Of a stretch of 64,000 nucleotides of DNA, positions 43,661-52,245 are shown piece after piece. Source of the DNA: Bacillus sp. FJAT-50079. Its GTDB lineage: Bacteria > Bacillota > Bacilli > Bacillales > Bacillaceae_C. Both the position numbers and the translations under genes were made by a program. How positions within the stretch are numbered: position 1 is the first letter of the stretch; each line of letters starts with the position of its first letter. The DNA is taken from the NCBI RefSeq assembly GCF_018343515.1, contig NZ_JAGYPD010000007.1, forward strand, positions 124,001-188,000, read 5' to 3'. Under the pieces are notes generated by a model. That model did not search any database, was not told where the DNA came from, and was given only the letters and a program-made list of their open reading frames with translations.

Positions 43661-44602
43661 ATGAGCATGGAAGCAAAGGAAGTATTAAATAAAGTTGAAC
43701 ATGTAAAAGTGAAAAAGAAGCGAAGAAGTCTAGAAAATGAGAACAAGATTGGATTCTTGTTCGTTGCTCCGATGTTAACGGGAGTAGGAATTTTAGTTTT
43801 AATCCCTATCATCGCAACTTTTATTTTAAGTTTTGCGGATTGGAATTTTATTAAAGGATTTTCCGCGATTAAGTGGGTCGGTCTACAAAACTATCAAGAC
43901 CTATTTGCAAGTGAAGTATTTCGTAAATCAATCGTTAATAACCTATTATTCTTACTAACGGTCCCAATTACGATCGCTGTATCACTATTTATTGCGATTC
44001 TCGTTGATAAAAATGTATATATGAAAACCTATTTTAAAGTGGCTTTCTTTATGCCGTACATTTCCAGTATTGTCGCAGTTGCAATTGTATGGCAAGTATT
44101 ATTCAGCCCGACAGAAGGACCAATCAATCAATTCCTTCTATCAATTGGAGTGGAAAATCCGCCTAAATGGATCGCAGACCCAGATTTTGCTTTATTCTCA
44201 GTGATGGTCATTCAAATTTGGGCAGCCATTGGTTTTAATATGATTCTCTTTTTAGCTGGATTACAATCGATTCCAAAAGAGCTTTATGAAGCGGCTGATA
44301 TTGATGGAGCAACGCCATGGAAAAAATTCCTTCACATTATGTTGCCATCTTTATCTCCGACAACGTTCTTCCTTCTTATCACAGGTATTATAGGGACGTT
44401 CAAAGTGTTTGACTTAATTGCCGTTTTAACAAAAGGTGGACCTGTAAATTCAACAACGATGCTCGTATGGCATTTATATGAAAGCGCATTTTTGAACTTG
44501 AAAATTGGTTATTCCTCCGCAATTGCGGTCATCTTATTTGTTTTCGTATTACTGATTACAGTAGTACAGTGGATTGGCCAGAAAAAATGGGTGAATTACT
44601 AA
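43661..44602 (+). CDS. CUT1 sugar ABC permease, MalF/UgpA type
   Basis: 313 residues, six core helices. The EAA loop is visible as LYEAADIDGATPWKKFLHIMLP. It forms the import channel with the next gene's product. No ATPase is encoded nearby; CUT1 systems of Bacilli usually share MsmX encoded elsewhere. The start follows AGAGAGG. Confidence 0.9.
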   Translation: MSMEAKEVLNKVEHVKVKKKRRSLENENKIGFLFVAPMLTGVGILVLIPIIATFILSFADWNFIKGFSAIKWVGLQNYQDLFASEVFRKSIVNNLLFLLTVPITIAVSLFIAILVDKNVYMKTYFKVAFFMPYISSIVAVAIVWQVLFSPTEGPINQFLLSIGVENPPKWIADPDFALFSVMVIQIWAAIGFNMILFLAGLQSIPKELYEAADIDGATPWKKFLHIMLPSLSPTTFFLLITGIIGTFKVFDLIAVLTKGGPVNSTTMLVWHLYESAFLNLKIGYSSAIAVILFVFVLLITVVQWIGQKKWVNY

Positions 44603-44615
44603 GGGGGAGAAAAAA

Positions 44616-45449
44616 GTGGAAAAGAAATGGAGTACAAAAAAACTTATTATAACCATCCTTGCATTTGTTGCTAGTATTGCCTTTTTACTTCCGTTTTTTT
44701 GGATGATTTCATCTTCCTTAAAAATTGAAGCGGATGTATTTAAATTCCCGATTGAATGGATACCAAAAAGATTTAATGGGGTAGAAAACTATAAAGAAGT
44801 TTGGGCGGGAGATTATCCATTTGCCCTTTACTACTGGAATTCAATTAAAGTTACCGTTATTACAACGGTCATTTCAGTAACAGTATCAGCAATGGCAGCA
44901 TACGGATTTTCAAAGGTCAACTTCCCTGCCGGAAAAGTATTGTTTTTAATCGTTTTAGCAACATTTATGGTGCCGCAACAATCGATCCTAGTTCCACAGT
45001 TTATCTTATATCGTTATTTAGGATTATTTGATAGCCATTTGGGTTTAATCTTACTAGGAAGCTTCAGTGTATTAGGAACATTCATGTTAAGACAGTTTTT
45101 CATGGGGCTTCATCAAGATTATATTGACGCTGCAAAAATTGACGGGGCAGGACATTTTCGCATCTTTTGGTCAATTACGATGCCGATGGTTCGTCCGGCG
45201 ATTGCAACATATGCGATTTTACGTTTCATTTGGACGTGGAATGATTACCAAAACCCATTAATCTTCTTACGTTCTGATGCGCTCTACACGATTCAGCTAG
45301 CGATGCAAAAATTCTCATCGCTGAACGGTGAATTTTACTCACTTATCATGGCTGCTGCGGTATCCGCGATTGTACCATTAGTGATTGTCTTCATTATTGG
45401 ACAAAAACAAGTTATCGAAGGAATTGCCATGGGTGGAGTAAAAGGATAA
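44616..45449 (+). CDS. CUT1 sugar ABC permease, MalG/UgpE type
   Basis: 277 residues with EAA loop YIDAAKIDGAGHFRIFWSITMP and C-terminal GIAMGGVKG, typical of the second permease. The start is GTG 44616 after GGGGGAG. A strong terminator follows, so the binding-protein genes have separate promoters. Confidence 0.9.
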   Translation: MEKKWSTKKLIITILAFVASIAFLLPFFWMISSSLKIEADVFKFPIEWIPKRFNGVENYKEVWAGDYPFALYYWNSIKVTVITTVISVTVSAMAAYGFSKVNFPAGKVLFLIVLATFMVPQQSILVPQFILYRYLGLFDSHLGLILLGSFSVLGTFMLRQFFMGLHQDYIDAAKIDGAGHFRIFWSITMPMVRPAIATYAILRFIWTWNDYQNPLIFLRSDALYTIQLAMQKFSSLNGEFYSLIMAAAVSAIVPLVIVFIIGQKQVIEGIAMGGVKG

Positions 45450-45465
45450 TCATCTATTTTAAAAG

Positions 45466-45498
45466 AACTGCTTTGATGTCTATCGAAGCGGTTTTTTT
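45466..45498 (+). terminator. Terminator after the permease genes
   Basis: AACTGCTT (45466-45473) pairs with AAGCGGTT (45486-45493), running into seven Ts. Confidence 0.8.
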
Positions 45499-45677
45499 AT
45501 GCGATTTTTTAGAAGCTGAATGTACTAAGCTAGTTTACTTGCTTTACTAGTTTACTTGCTTTAATAGAAGCTTTTTAATAGTTTATAAAAGCGATAACTA
45601 ATGAATGATTCGAATATTATATGTAAATCTATGCGCAAACCTATGACCTACAACGCATACCCTGTTTTTTCCAAACA

Positions 45678-45741
45678 AGTCAAGAAATTTTTTATTTAGT
45701 CTAAATCCTTTATATGAAGATGATTGTGACTCCCTTAAACT
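45678..45741 (+). promoter_or_regulatory. Regulon promoter 2 (binding protein 1)
   Basis: Half-sites AGTCAA (45678-45683) and AGTCTA (45698-45703), then 32 bases to -10-like TAAACT (45736-45741). TTATATGA after the second half-site matches TTATMTGT of its siblings. It is the least conserved of the six. Confidence 0.55.
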
Positions 45742-45791
45742 GTAAGAGAAGTTATATTAAGTATCGGCAGTCTGTTAATAGGAGGGATGAT

Positions 45792-47126
45792 GTGAAAAGG
45801 TCTATATGGATGCTTGTCATACCTTTTCTGCTTATTGGCATATTATCTGCATGTGGACTAAATGGAAACAAAGAGGTTAGCCAGCCTCTAAAAGAACGAG
45901 TGACCATTAAGCTTCATACACACGGTACAGAAGATGGGTATGCATGGAAAAAAATTATCAATGCATTTGAAAAGGAACATAAGCATATTCGCATCGAAGT
46001 CAATTCACTAAGTGAAATTCAAGATGCACAGGAGGCATTACAGAAAATAGATTTAGCAGCTGCCTCTGGAGAAGAAATGGATGTGCTTATGTTTACAAAT
46101 ACGACAGATTATACTCAACGTATTAAATTAGATATGCTTGAACCAATCGATCGATTTATTGAAGAGGAAGGATTTACTTTTGACGAGGAATATAAAGTGA
46201 ATACACAAATGGATGGTCATTACTATGGTCTACCAGGGAAATTATTTACTTGGTACGTTCTAATAAATAAAGATCATCTTCAAGAAGCAGGGCTAAAAGT
46301 TCCAAAAAGCTGGACGTGGGAAGAGTACATGGAATATGCAAAACAAATGACGACAGAGGAGCGCTTCGGAACGTATTTTCATGGGCCGTTTGATGGCGCT
46401 TGGATTGAATTTTTAAAATTAAGATTAGTATCAAAAGAAACAAATGCCGGCTTTATTAAAAGTGATGGAACATCTAATCTTGATGATCCAATGTATAGGA
46501 AATCATTAGAAATGCGTTTAAAAATGGAAAAAGAGGATCAATCCGTATTTCCTTATTTGGCCATGATTTCCGAAAAGACAAATTATCGAGATTTATTTTT
46601 CAATCAGCAAATCAGTATGATGATTACAGGAACATGGATGAATTCAGAAATCGGTAAATCAGAGCATTTCCCATTGGACTTTGAGCTTGCATTTGCTCCT
46701 CTACCGCAAAATGATATAGATCAAGAGGGGGCTTATGCACCCATTGATGGTGATATTCTTTCAATCGCTTTACATTCGAAACATAAAAAGGAAGCATATG
46801 AATTTATCCGTTGGTATTCAACGAAAGGATTACTCATCCAAGGGACTGAAATGTCAGCTTGGAAGCAGGTGTCGGGTGATCAAATGAATGAACTGATCGA
46901 TAATGTCATATCTAAGATCCCTTCAGAAAAAGTAGATAAGGAATCGTTTACGCACACACTTCAATATACATTGCCACCTGTTCTTGAAGAGCAATTGGTG
47001 CATATGTACGATATCAATCGAGAGTTAACGAGTGAATTTGAAAAATTTATACTCGAAAAACAGTCTCTTAATCAAACGTTAGAAAACTCACAAAAAATTG
47101 TTCAAGAAAAGATTGATCAAAATTAA
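45792..47126 (+). CDS. CUT1 solute-binding lipoprotein, paralogue 1
   Basis: 444 residues with lipobox L-S-A-C. After the anchor comes VTIKLHTHGTEDGYAWKK, shared by all four paralogues, then the bacterial SBP_1 fold with KIDLAAASGEEMDVLMF and LINKDHLQEAGLKVPKSWTW. It captures a sugar outside the cell for the permeases encoded at 43661-45449. It is the most diverged of the four: KIINAFEKEHKHIRIEVNSLSE replaces the more conserved region. The start is GTG 45792 after AGGAGGG; the longer frame to 45714 lacks a site and covers the promoter. Confidence 0.88.
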   Translation: MKRSIWMLVIPFLLIGILSACGLNGNKEVSQPLKERVTIKLHTHGTEDGYAWKKIINAFEKEHKHIRIEVNSLSEIQDAQEALQKIDLAAASGEEMDVLMFTNTTDYTQRIKLDMLEPIDRFIEEEGFTFDEEYKVNTQMDGHYYGLPGKLFTWYVLINKDHLQEAGLKVPKSWTWEEYMEYAKQMTTEERFGTYFHGPFDGAWIEFLKLRLVSKETNAGFIKSDGTSNLDDPMYRKSLEMRLKMEKEDQSVFPYLAMISEKTNYRDLFFNQQISMMITGTWMNSEIGKSEHFPLDFELAFAPLPQNDIDQEGAYAPIDGDILSIALHSKHKKEAYEFIRWYSTKGLLIQGTEMSAWKQVSGDQMNELIDNVISKIPSEKVDKESFTHTLQYTLPPVLEEQLVHMYDINRELTSEFEKFILEKQSLNQTLENSQKIVQEKIDQN

Positions 47127-47129
47127 TAG

Positions 47130-47166
47130 AAATCCGGTTTGATTTAAAAATCCAATCGGATTTTTA
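47130..47166 (+). terminator. Terminator after binding protein 1
   Basis: AAATCCG (47130-47136) pairs with CGGATTT (47157-47163), followed by TT. Confidence 0.55.
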
Positions 47167-47214
47167 ACTTTTTGATCGAGATAATGAACGAATAGATCAA
47201 AGTGAGTGGAATAA

Positions 47215-47278
47215 GGTAAAGAAAATTGCAAAAAGGTAAAAAAATTATATGTTTACGGATAGTCCTCTTTTATATAAT
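47215..47278 (+). promoter_or_regulatory. Regulon promoter 3 (binding protein 2)
   Basis: Half-sites GGTAAA (47215-47220) and GGTAAA (47235-47240), then 32 bases to TATAAT (47273-47278). TTATATGT follows the second half-site. One of the two best examples. Confidence 0.75.
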
Positions 47279-47351
47279 CAAGTTCATAGCAGACGAGATG
47301 AAATGTAATCGCTTTCTATTCCTGCTGAAAAGAGAATGTAGGAGGGGGAAA

Positions 47352-48713
47352 ATGAAAAAGTTCTTTTTGTTATTTGTGAGTTTAGGTTTGGTTCTAGGAA
47401 TTTTATCCGCATGTGGAGGCAAGGAAAAGGCAACTACCGGTGGAAGTGTAGAAGGGGATAAGAAAAGCGAGGAACAAGTAACCATTAAATTGCATACGCA
47501 CGGAACTGAAAGCGGTTACGCTTGGAAGAAAACGATAGAGGCTTTTGAAAAAGAATATGAAAATATTAAGGTAGATGTTGTGCAATTAAGTGAAAAGCAA
47601 GATTCACGTGAAGCACTTCAGAAGATAGATTTAGCTGCTGCTTCGGGTGAGCAAATGGACGTGATCATGCTTACGAATTATGTGGTTGATTATCCAGCTC
47701 GTGTGAATATGGGAATGCTTGAGCCGCTCGATAAGTTTATTGAAGAAGAAGGCATTAATATGGAAGAGGAATACAAACTTGATTTGAAAATAGAAGATAG
47801 TTATTATGGATTGCCGGGAAAACTGAATACATGGTATGTCCTATTAAATAAGGATCATTTAGATGCTGCTGGTCTAGAAGTACCAAAAAGTTGGACATGG
47901 GATGAATTTATGGAGTACGCCAAAGCGTTAACGACCGAAGACAGATACGGGACGTACTTCCATGGGCCGCAAGGTGGAAGTTGGCAACAGTATATAACAT
48001 TAAAGCAGATTACACAGGATGGAGTTGCTGACTATTTAAAGGCAGATGGTACTTCGAACCTGGATGATCCTTTATTCAAAGAAAGTTTGGCTATGCGTAT
48101 AAAAATGGAAAAAGAAGATAAGTCTGTTGTTCCATATTCAAGTGTCATTTCACAAAAAATGAATTATCGCGATCAATTTTTCACTCAAGCAACAAGTATG
48201 GTGGTTACAGGCTCTTGGATGAATGCAGAGCTCGGCGGTTCAGATCGTTTTCCGGTTGATTTCAATATTGCTGTTGCACCGATGCCGCAAAACACTAAAA
48301 ATGAAAATGTCGCTTATACTGAAAATACGGGAGATGTTGTTGCGATAGCTGCCAATTCAGAACATAAAGAAGCAGCATGGAAATTCATTAGATGGTTTTC
48401 AACAGATGGACAAATTGCACAAGGACTTAACACGCCAGCATGGGCAAAGGTTAGCGATGAAGAGTTAAGTACATTAGTCGAAAATGTCATCAATAATTCA
48501 GCAAGTCCAGAAAAGGTAGACATTGATTCTTTATTGCACACAATAAAAGTATCTGCCTCTGCTAAAAAAGGAAAGCCAGTACCTTATTCTAACGAAATAA
48601 CCCAAGCGATCATTGTTGAATTCGAAAAGCTCATTCTTGATAAACAAGATCTTGATACAACTGTCGAAAATACCCAAAAGGCTGTACAGGAGCTCATTGA
48701 TAAAAACAAGTAA
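47352..48713 (+). CDS. CUT1 solute-binding lipoprotein, paralogue 2
   Basis: 453 residues, lipobox L-S-A-C, glycine/lysine linker, then VTIKLHTHGTESGYAWKK and the SBP_1 domain (DAAGLEVPKSWTWDEFMEYA, GTYFHGPQGGSW). Most similar to paralogues 3 and 4. Start at ATG 47352, 5 bases after GGAGGGGG. Variation among paralogues is concentrated around residues 120-145 and 245-270, such as NYVVDYPARVNMGM and LKQITQDGVADYLK, likely the ligand-contacting loops. Confidence 0.9.
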   Translation: MKKFFLLFVSLGLVLGILSACGGKEKATTGGSVEGDKKSEEQVTIKLHTHGTESGYAWKKTIEAFEKEYENIKVDVVQLSEKQDSREALQKIDLAAASGEQMDVIMLTNYVVDYPARVNMGMLEPLDKFIEEEGINMEEEYKLDLKIEDSYYGLPGKLNTWYVLLNKDHLDAAGLEVPKSWTWDEFMEYAKALTTEDRYGTYFHGPQGGSWQQYITLKQITQDGVADYLKADGTSNLDDPLFKESLAMRIKMEKEDKSVVPYSSVISQKMNYRDQFFTQATSMVVTGSWMNAELGGSDRFPVDFNIAVAPMPQNTKNENVAYTENTGDVVAIAANSEHKEAAWKFIRWFSTDGQIAQGLNTPAWAKVSDEELSTLVENVINNSASPEKVDIDSLLHTIKVSASAKKGKPVPYSNEITQAIIVEFEKLILDKQDLDTTVENTQKAVQELIDKNK

Positions 48714-48773
48714 TTGGGTATGATCATCGAAGCGGTTAGTTTATCTATTTTAACTCTTAACTAAATAGAATGT

Positions 48774-48837
48774 GGTAAAGAAAATTTCAAATAGGTAAAA
48801 ATAGTTTATATGTGAAGTTGGAATATTCAGATATAAT
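48774..48837 (+). promoter_or_regulatory. Regulon promoter 4 (binding protein 3)
   Basis: Half-sites GGTAAA (48774-48779) and GGTAAA (48794-48799), then 32 bases to TATAAT (48832-48837). TTATATGT follows the second half-site. Confidence 0.75.
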
Positions 48838-48943
48838 CAGCGGTACAAGCGGATAATTATGGTTGTGTGCTACGAGAAATGAAAGGGCTTCCATTTTTAT
48901 TTGCTGACAGGAACTAAAAAAACAGACAAGGTGGAGGGGGAAA

Positions 48944-50305
48944 ATGAAAAAGTTATTATTGATGTTGGCGAGCATTGGTTTAGTACTCGGAATTCTGTCT
49001 GCATGTGGTGGGAAAGAAACAGGCAAGACAAATGGGGATAATGCAGGCGGGAAAGACAAAAGTGAAGAGCCCGTAACAATTAAATTGCACACGCATGGAA
49101 CAGAAGATGGCTATGCATGGAAAAAAACAATAGAAGCATTTGAAAAAGAACACGAAAATATCAAAGTAGATGTTGTGCAATTAAGTGAGAAGCAAGATTC
49201 GTCAGAAGCGCTGCAAAAAATTGACTTAGCGGCTGCTTCCGGAGAGCAAATGGATGTTATTATGTTTTCGAATCCGGCTGCTTATGCACAGCGTGTTGCC
49301 TTGGATATGCTTGAGCCACTGGACGAATTGATTGAAAGAGACGGATACGAAATGAAAGAAGAGTATAAATTTAGTACAAAAGTAGGCGACCATTATTATG
49401 GACTACCAGGAAAATCTGTCTCATGGTATGTATTGCTAAATAAAGATCACCTAGATGCGGCTGGACTTGAGGTGCCGAAAAGCTGGACGTGGGAAGAGTT
49501 CATGGACTATGCAAAAAAATTAACGACAAATGACCGTTTCGGTACGTATTTCCATGGTCCTCAAAATGGTGCTTGGATTAACTATATGAGTTTAAAATTG
49601 TATTCAAAAGAAACAGATGCATCCTTTATAAAGGTTGATGGTACTTCTAACATAGATGACCCAATGTACAAGGAGTCATTAGCACTGCGTGTAAAAATGG
49701 AGAAAGAAGATAAATCTGCTGTTCCTTATGCAACGATGATTTCCCAACAAATGAATTATCGCGATATATTTTTTACTCAAGGAACGAGTATGATTGTAAC
49801 AGGAAATTGGATGACCGCTGAGATTGGCGGATCATCAAGATTTCCGATCGATTTCAATATAGCAGTTGCACCAATGCCACAAAATGAACCGAATTCCGAT
49901 GAGGCCTTCCAAGTGGTAGAAGGAGATGTTCTCGGTATTTCAGCCAATTCTAAACACAAAGAAGCAGCCTATACATTTATTAGGTGGTTCTCCACAGAAG
50001 GACAAATTGCTCAAGGACTTAATATTCCTGCATGGAAAACTGTTAGCGATGATCAGTTAGTTGGATTAATTGACACGATACTTGAGAACGCTGCAAGCCC
50101 AGAAAAAGTGGATAAAGAATCGCTCGTCCATTCAATCCAAATAGCACATTCCGCTGTGGTGGGAGAACCATTACCATATGACATGGAAATTAACCAAGCG
50201 TTATCGGTGGAATTCGAAAAGCTAATCCTTGATAAACAAGATCTTGATACAACCGTTGAAAACTCTAAAAAAGTGGTACAGGAGATCATTGATAAAAACA
50301 AATAA
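48944..50305 (+). CDS. CUT1 solute-binding lipoprotein, paralogue 3
   Basis: 453 residues, lipobox L-S-A-C, then VTIKLHTHGTEDGYAWKK and SBP_1 fold. The loop FSNPAAYAQRVALDML and segment LKLYSKETDASFIKVDGTS differ from its paralogues. Own regulon promoter upstream and terminator downstream, so separately transcribed. The start follows GGAGGGGG. Confidence 0.9.
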   Translation: MKKLLLMLASIGLVLGILSACGGKETGKTNGDNAGGKDKSEEPVTIKLHTHGTEDGYAWKKTIEAFEKEHENIKVDVVQLSEKQDSSEALQKIDLAAASGEQMDVIMFSNPAAYAQRVALDMLEPLDELIERDGYEMKEEYKFSTKVGDHYYGLPGKSVSWYVLLNKDHLDAAGLEVPKSWTWEEFMDYAKKLTTNDRFGTYFHGPQNGAWINYMSLKLYSKETDASFIKVDGTSNIDDPMYKESLALRVKMEKEDKSAVPYATMISQQMNYRDIFFTQGTSMIVTGNWMTAEIGGSSRFPIDFNIAVAPMPQNEPNSDEAFQVVEGDVLGISANSKHKEAAYTFIRWFSTEGQIAQGLNIPAWKTVSDDQLVGLIDTILENAASPEKVDKESLVHSIQIAHSAVVGEPLPYDMEINQALSVEFEKLILDKQDLDTTVENSKKVVQEIIDKNK

Positions 50306-50327
50306 ATATTAACAGATCATCAATAAT

Positions 50328-50366
50328 AGCCGTTTCGATACAAGAAAAATCGAGACGGCTTTTTTA
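50328..50366 (+). terminator. Terminator after binding protein 3
   Basis: AGCCGTTTCGAT (50328-50339) pairs with ATCGAGACGGCT (50349-50360) through one G-U, followed by Ts. Confidence 0.85.
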
Positions 50367-50432
50367 TGTCATTAATCTTTGTTGAATCGTTGAATGTTCG
50401 ATTATGAATAAAATGATCAAAACAAACGAAAA

Positions 50433-50496
50433 GGTCAAAAAAATTGCATTTTGGTAAAAATTTTATCTGTAAAAGATTGTCGAACTTTCATAGAAT
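50433..50496 (+). promoter_or_regulatory. Regulon promoter 5 (binding protein 4)
   Basis: Half-sites GGTCAA (50433-50438) and GGTAAA (50453-50458), then 32 bases to TAGAAT (50491-50496); TTATCTGT follows the second half-site. The start codon is about 330 bases further on, much farther than in the sibling promoters. Confidence 0.7.
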
Positions 50497-50519
50497 AAGA
50501 ATATACCTAAGGCACAGGA

Positions 50520-50780
50520 GGTTGAAAGCGAATTCAATTTAATGTATTGTCTGGCAGCAAGGTTTGATTGTCAAAATGTAAGCCCTTTAACTTAAATCAG
50601 CAGAATTCTTCCACTTCTATAAGTGGAAGGTTGAATGTCGTATTACCTTTCAAATTAGAGGGAGATCATATTCCTGTACCTGACGCTTCGCTTTCGGTAC
50701 AAAAAGATTTGCTGATTCAAGTTAAGCCTTTGGCAGAAGTCACAGATTTTTTCAAGCAAGCCTGAAAAAATCCCGACTTA
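50520..50780 (+). other. Extra segment in the leader of binding protein 4
   Basis: Between the promoter and the binding-protein gene lie about 260 bases absent from the other three leaders. It holds a perfect hairpin CTTCCACTT-CTAT-AAGTGGAAG near 50610-50632 and a 65-codon frame (50568-50765) ending LLIQVKPLAEVTDFFKQA without a ribosome site. It may be the remnant of an inserted element; hairpins of this kind occur at IS200/IS605-type ends, but I cannot identify a family. Confidence 0.35.
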
Positions 50781-50830
50781 ATCGGTTAGAGGTAATTTTC
50801 ACAAAGACATTTTCAAATGGGGGAAACAAA

Positions 50831-52180
50831 ATGAAGAAATTTTTATCAATATTTGCTAGTTTGACACTGGCAACAGGTATTTTAGCTGCATGTGGAACAA
50901 GCGGTTCGGATGAAGGTAGTAAAGGTGGAGGAGCTGCTGAAGGACCGGTAACAATTAAGCTCCATACTCATGGTACTGAAGATGGCTATGCTTGGAAAAA
51001 AACAATCGATGCTTTTGAAAAAGAACATGAAAATATTAAAGTTGAAGTTGTTCAATTAAGTGAAAAACAAGATTCACAAGAAGCATTGCAAAAAATAGAT
51101 TTAGCGGCGGCTTCAGGAGAGCAAATGGATGTGATCATGGTCACAAATCTTCCTGACTTTGCACAAAGGGTCGAGTTGGAAATGTTTGAGCCACTTGATG
51201 AATTTATTGAAAAAGAAGGATTTTCATATGATGACGAATATAAAGTAAACTATTCGATTGATGGTAAACATTATGGCTTCCCAGGAAAATATACTTCTTG
51301 GTACGTACTCATGAATAAAGACCATCTAGATGCAGCTGGTCTTGAAGTGCCAGAAAGCTGGACATGGGAAGAGTTCATGGATTATGCGAAAAAATTAACG
51401 ACAGACGATCATTATGGTACGTATTTCCACGGGCCACAAGCTGGAGCATGGATCGACTATATGCAATTGAGAATGAAATCACAGGCTGAAGGTGTAGACT
51501 TTCTTAAAGCTGACGGAACTTCAAATCTAGATGATCCGATGTTTGCAAAATCACTAGAAATGCGCTTGAAAATGGAAAAAGAAGATAAATCAGCTGTTCC
51601 TTATTCAACAATGATTTCACAAAAAATGAATTATCGTGATCAGTTTTTCACGCAAGCAGCAAGTATGATCATTACAGGTACTTGGATGAATCCTGAGCTT
51701 GGTGGTTCAGATCGTTTTCCAGTTGATTTCAACGTAACAGTTGCACCAATTCCACAAAATAGTGCGGATCAAGACGGTGCATATACAGCAATTGGTGGAG
51801 ATATTGTAGGAATTGCTTCCAGCTCCAAACATAAAGAAGCGGCATATGAATTTATTAGATGGTATTCAACAGAAGGTCAACTTGCACAAGGAATTAATAT
51901 TCCGGCTTGGAAGGCTGTAAGCGATGAGCAGTTGGAAGCATTGGTTGATGGCATTCTTGCAGAAGCAGCTAGCCCAGAAAAAGTAGATAAGCAAGCATTG
52001 CTTCATGCGATCCAAACAGCAAAAGCACCAACGCTCGGAAAAGCTGTACCATATGCACTAGAAATCAACCAAGAACTATCAAATGAATTTGAAAAACTCA
52101 TTTTAGATAAACAAGATTTAGATACAACAGTAGAAAATTCTAAAAAGATTGTACAAGACATTATCGACAAAAATAAATAA
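50831..52180 (+). CDS. CUT1 solute-binding lipoprotein, paralogue 4
   Basis: 449 residues, lipobox L-A-A-C, linker GGGAAEGP, then VTIKLHTHGTEDGYAWKK and SBP_1 fold. Variable loops read TNLPDFAQRVELEMF and RMKSQAEGVDFLKADGTS. GGGGGAAAC precedes the ATG. It lies directly upstream of the sensor kinase, separated by an attenuator-like hairpin, so it is probably the major product and the two-component genes are expressed at a lower level. Confidence 0.9.
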   Translation: MKKFLSIFASLTLATGILAACGTSGSDEGSKGGGAAEGPVTIKLHTHGTEDGYAWKKTIDAFEKEHENIKVEVVQLSEKQDSQEALQKIDLAAASGEQMDVIMVTNLPDFAQRVELEMFEPLDEFIEKEGFSYDDEYKVNYSIDGKHYGFPGKYTSWYVLMNKDHLDAAGLEVPESWTWEEFMDYAKKLTTDDHYGTYFHGPQAGAWIDYMQLRMKSQAEGVDFLKADGTSNLDDPMFAKSLEMRLKMEKEDKSAVPYSTMISQKMNYRDQFFTQAASMIITGTWMNPELGGSDRFPVDFNVTVAPIPQNSADQDGAYTAIGGDIVGIASSSKHKEAAYEFIRWYSTEGQLAQGINIPAWKAVSDEQLEALVDGILAEAASPEKVDKQALLHAIQTAKAPTLGKAVPYALEINQELSNEFEKLILDKQDLDTTVENSKKIVQDIIDKNK

Positions 52181-52197
52181 AAGTTATAATGGACATA

Positions 52198-52233
52198 GGG
52201 GCGAATTCGGTTTTCTGCCCCAATCTTTTTTTT
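52198..52233 (+). terminator. Attenuator-like hairpin between binding protein 4 and the kinase
   Basis: GGGGC (52199-52203) pairs with GCCCC (52217-52221), then AATC and eight Ts, directly before the kinase ribosome site TTAGGAGG. The stem is short, which suggests partial read-through. Confidence 0.6.
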
Positions 52234-52245
52234 AGGAGGTTGGAG

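Noticed and set aside
50568-50765. A real 65-residue gene
   Set aside because: No ribosome site, lies in a leader, and no family recognised; kept only as part of a possible insertion remnant.
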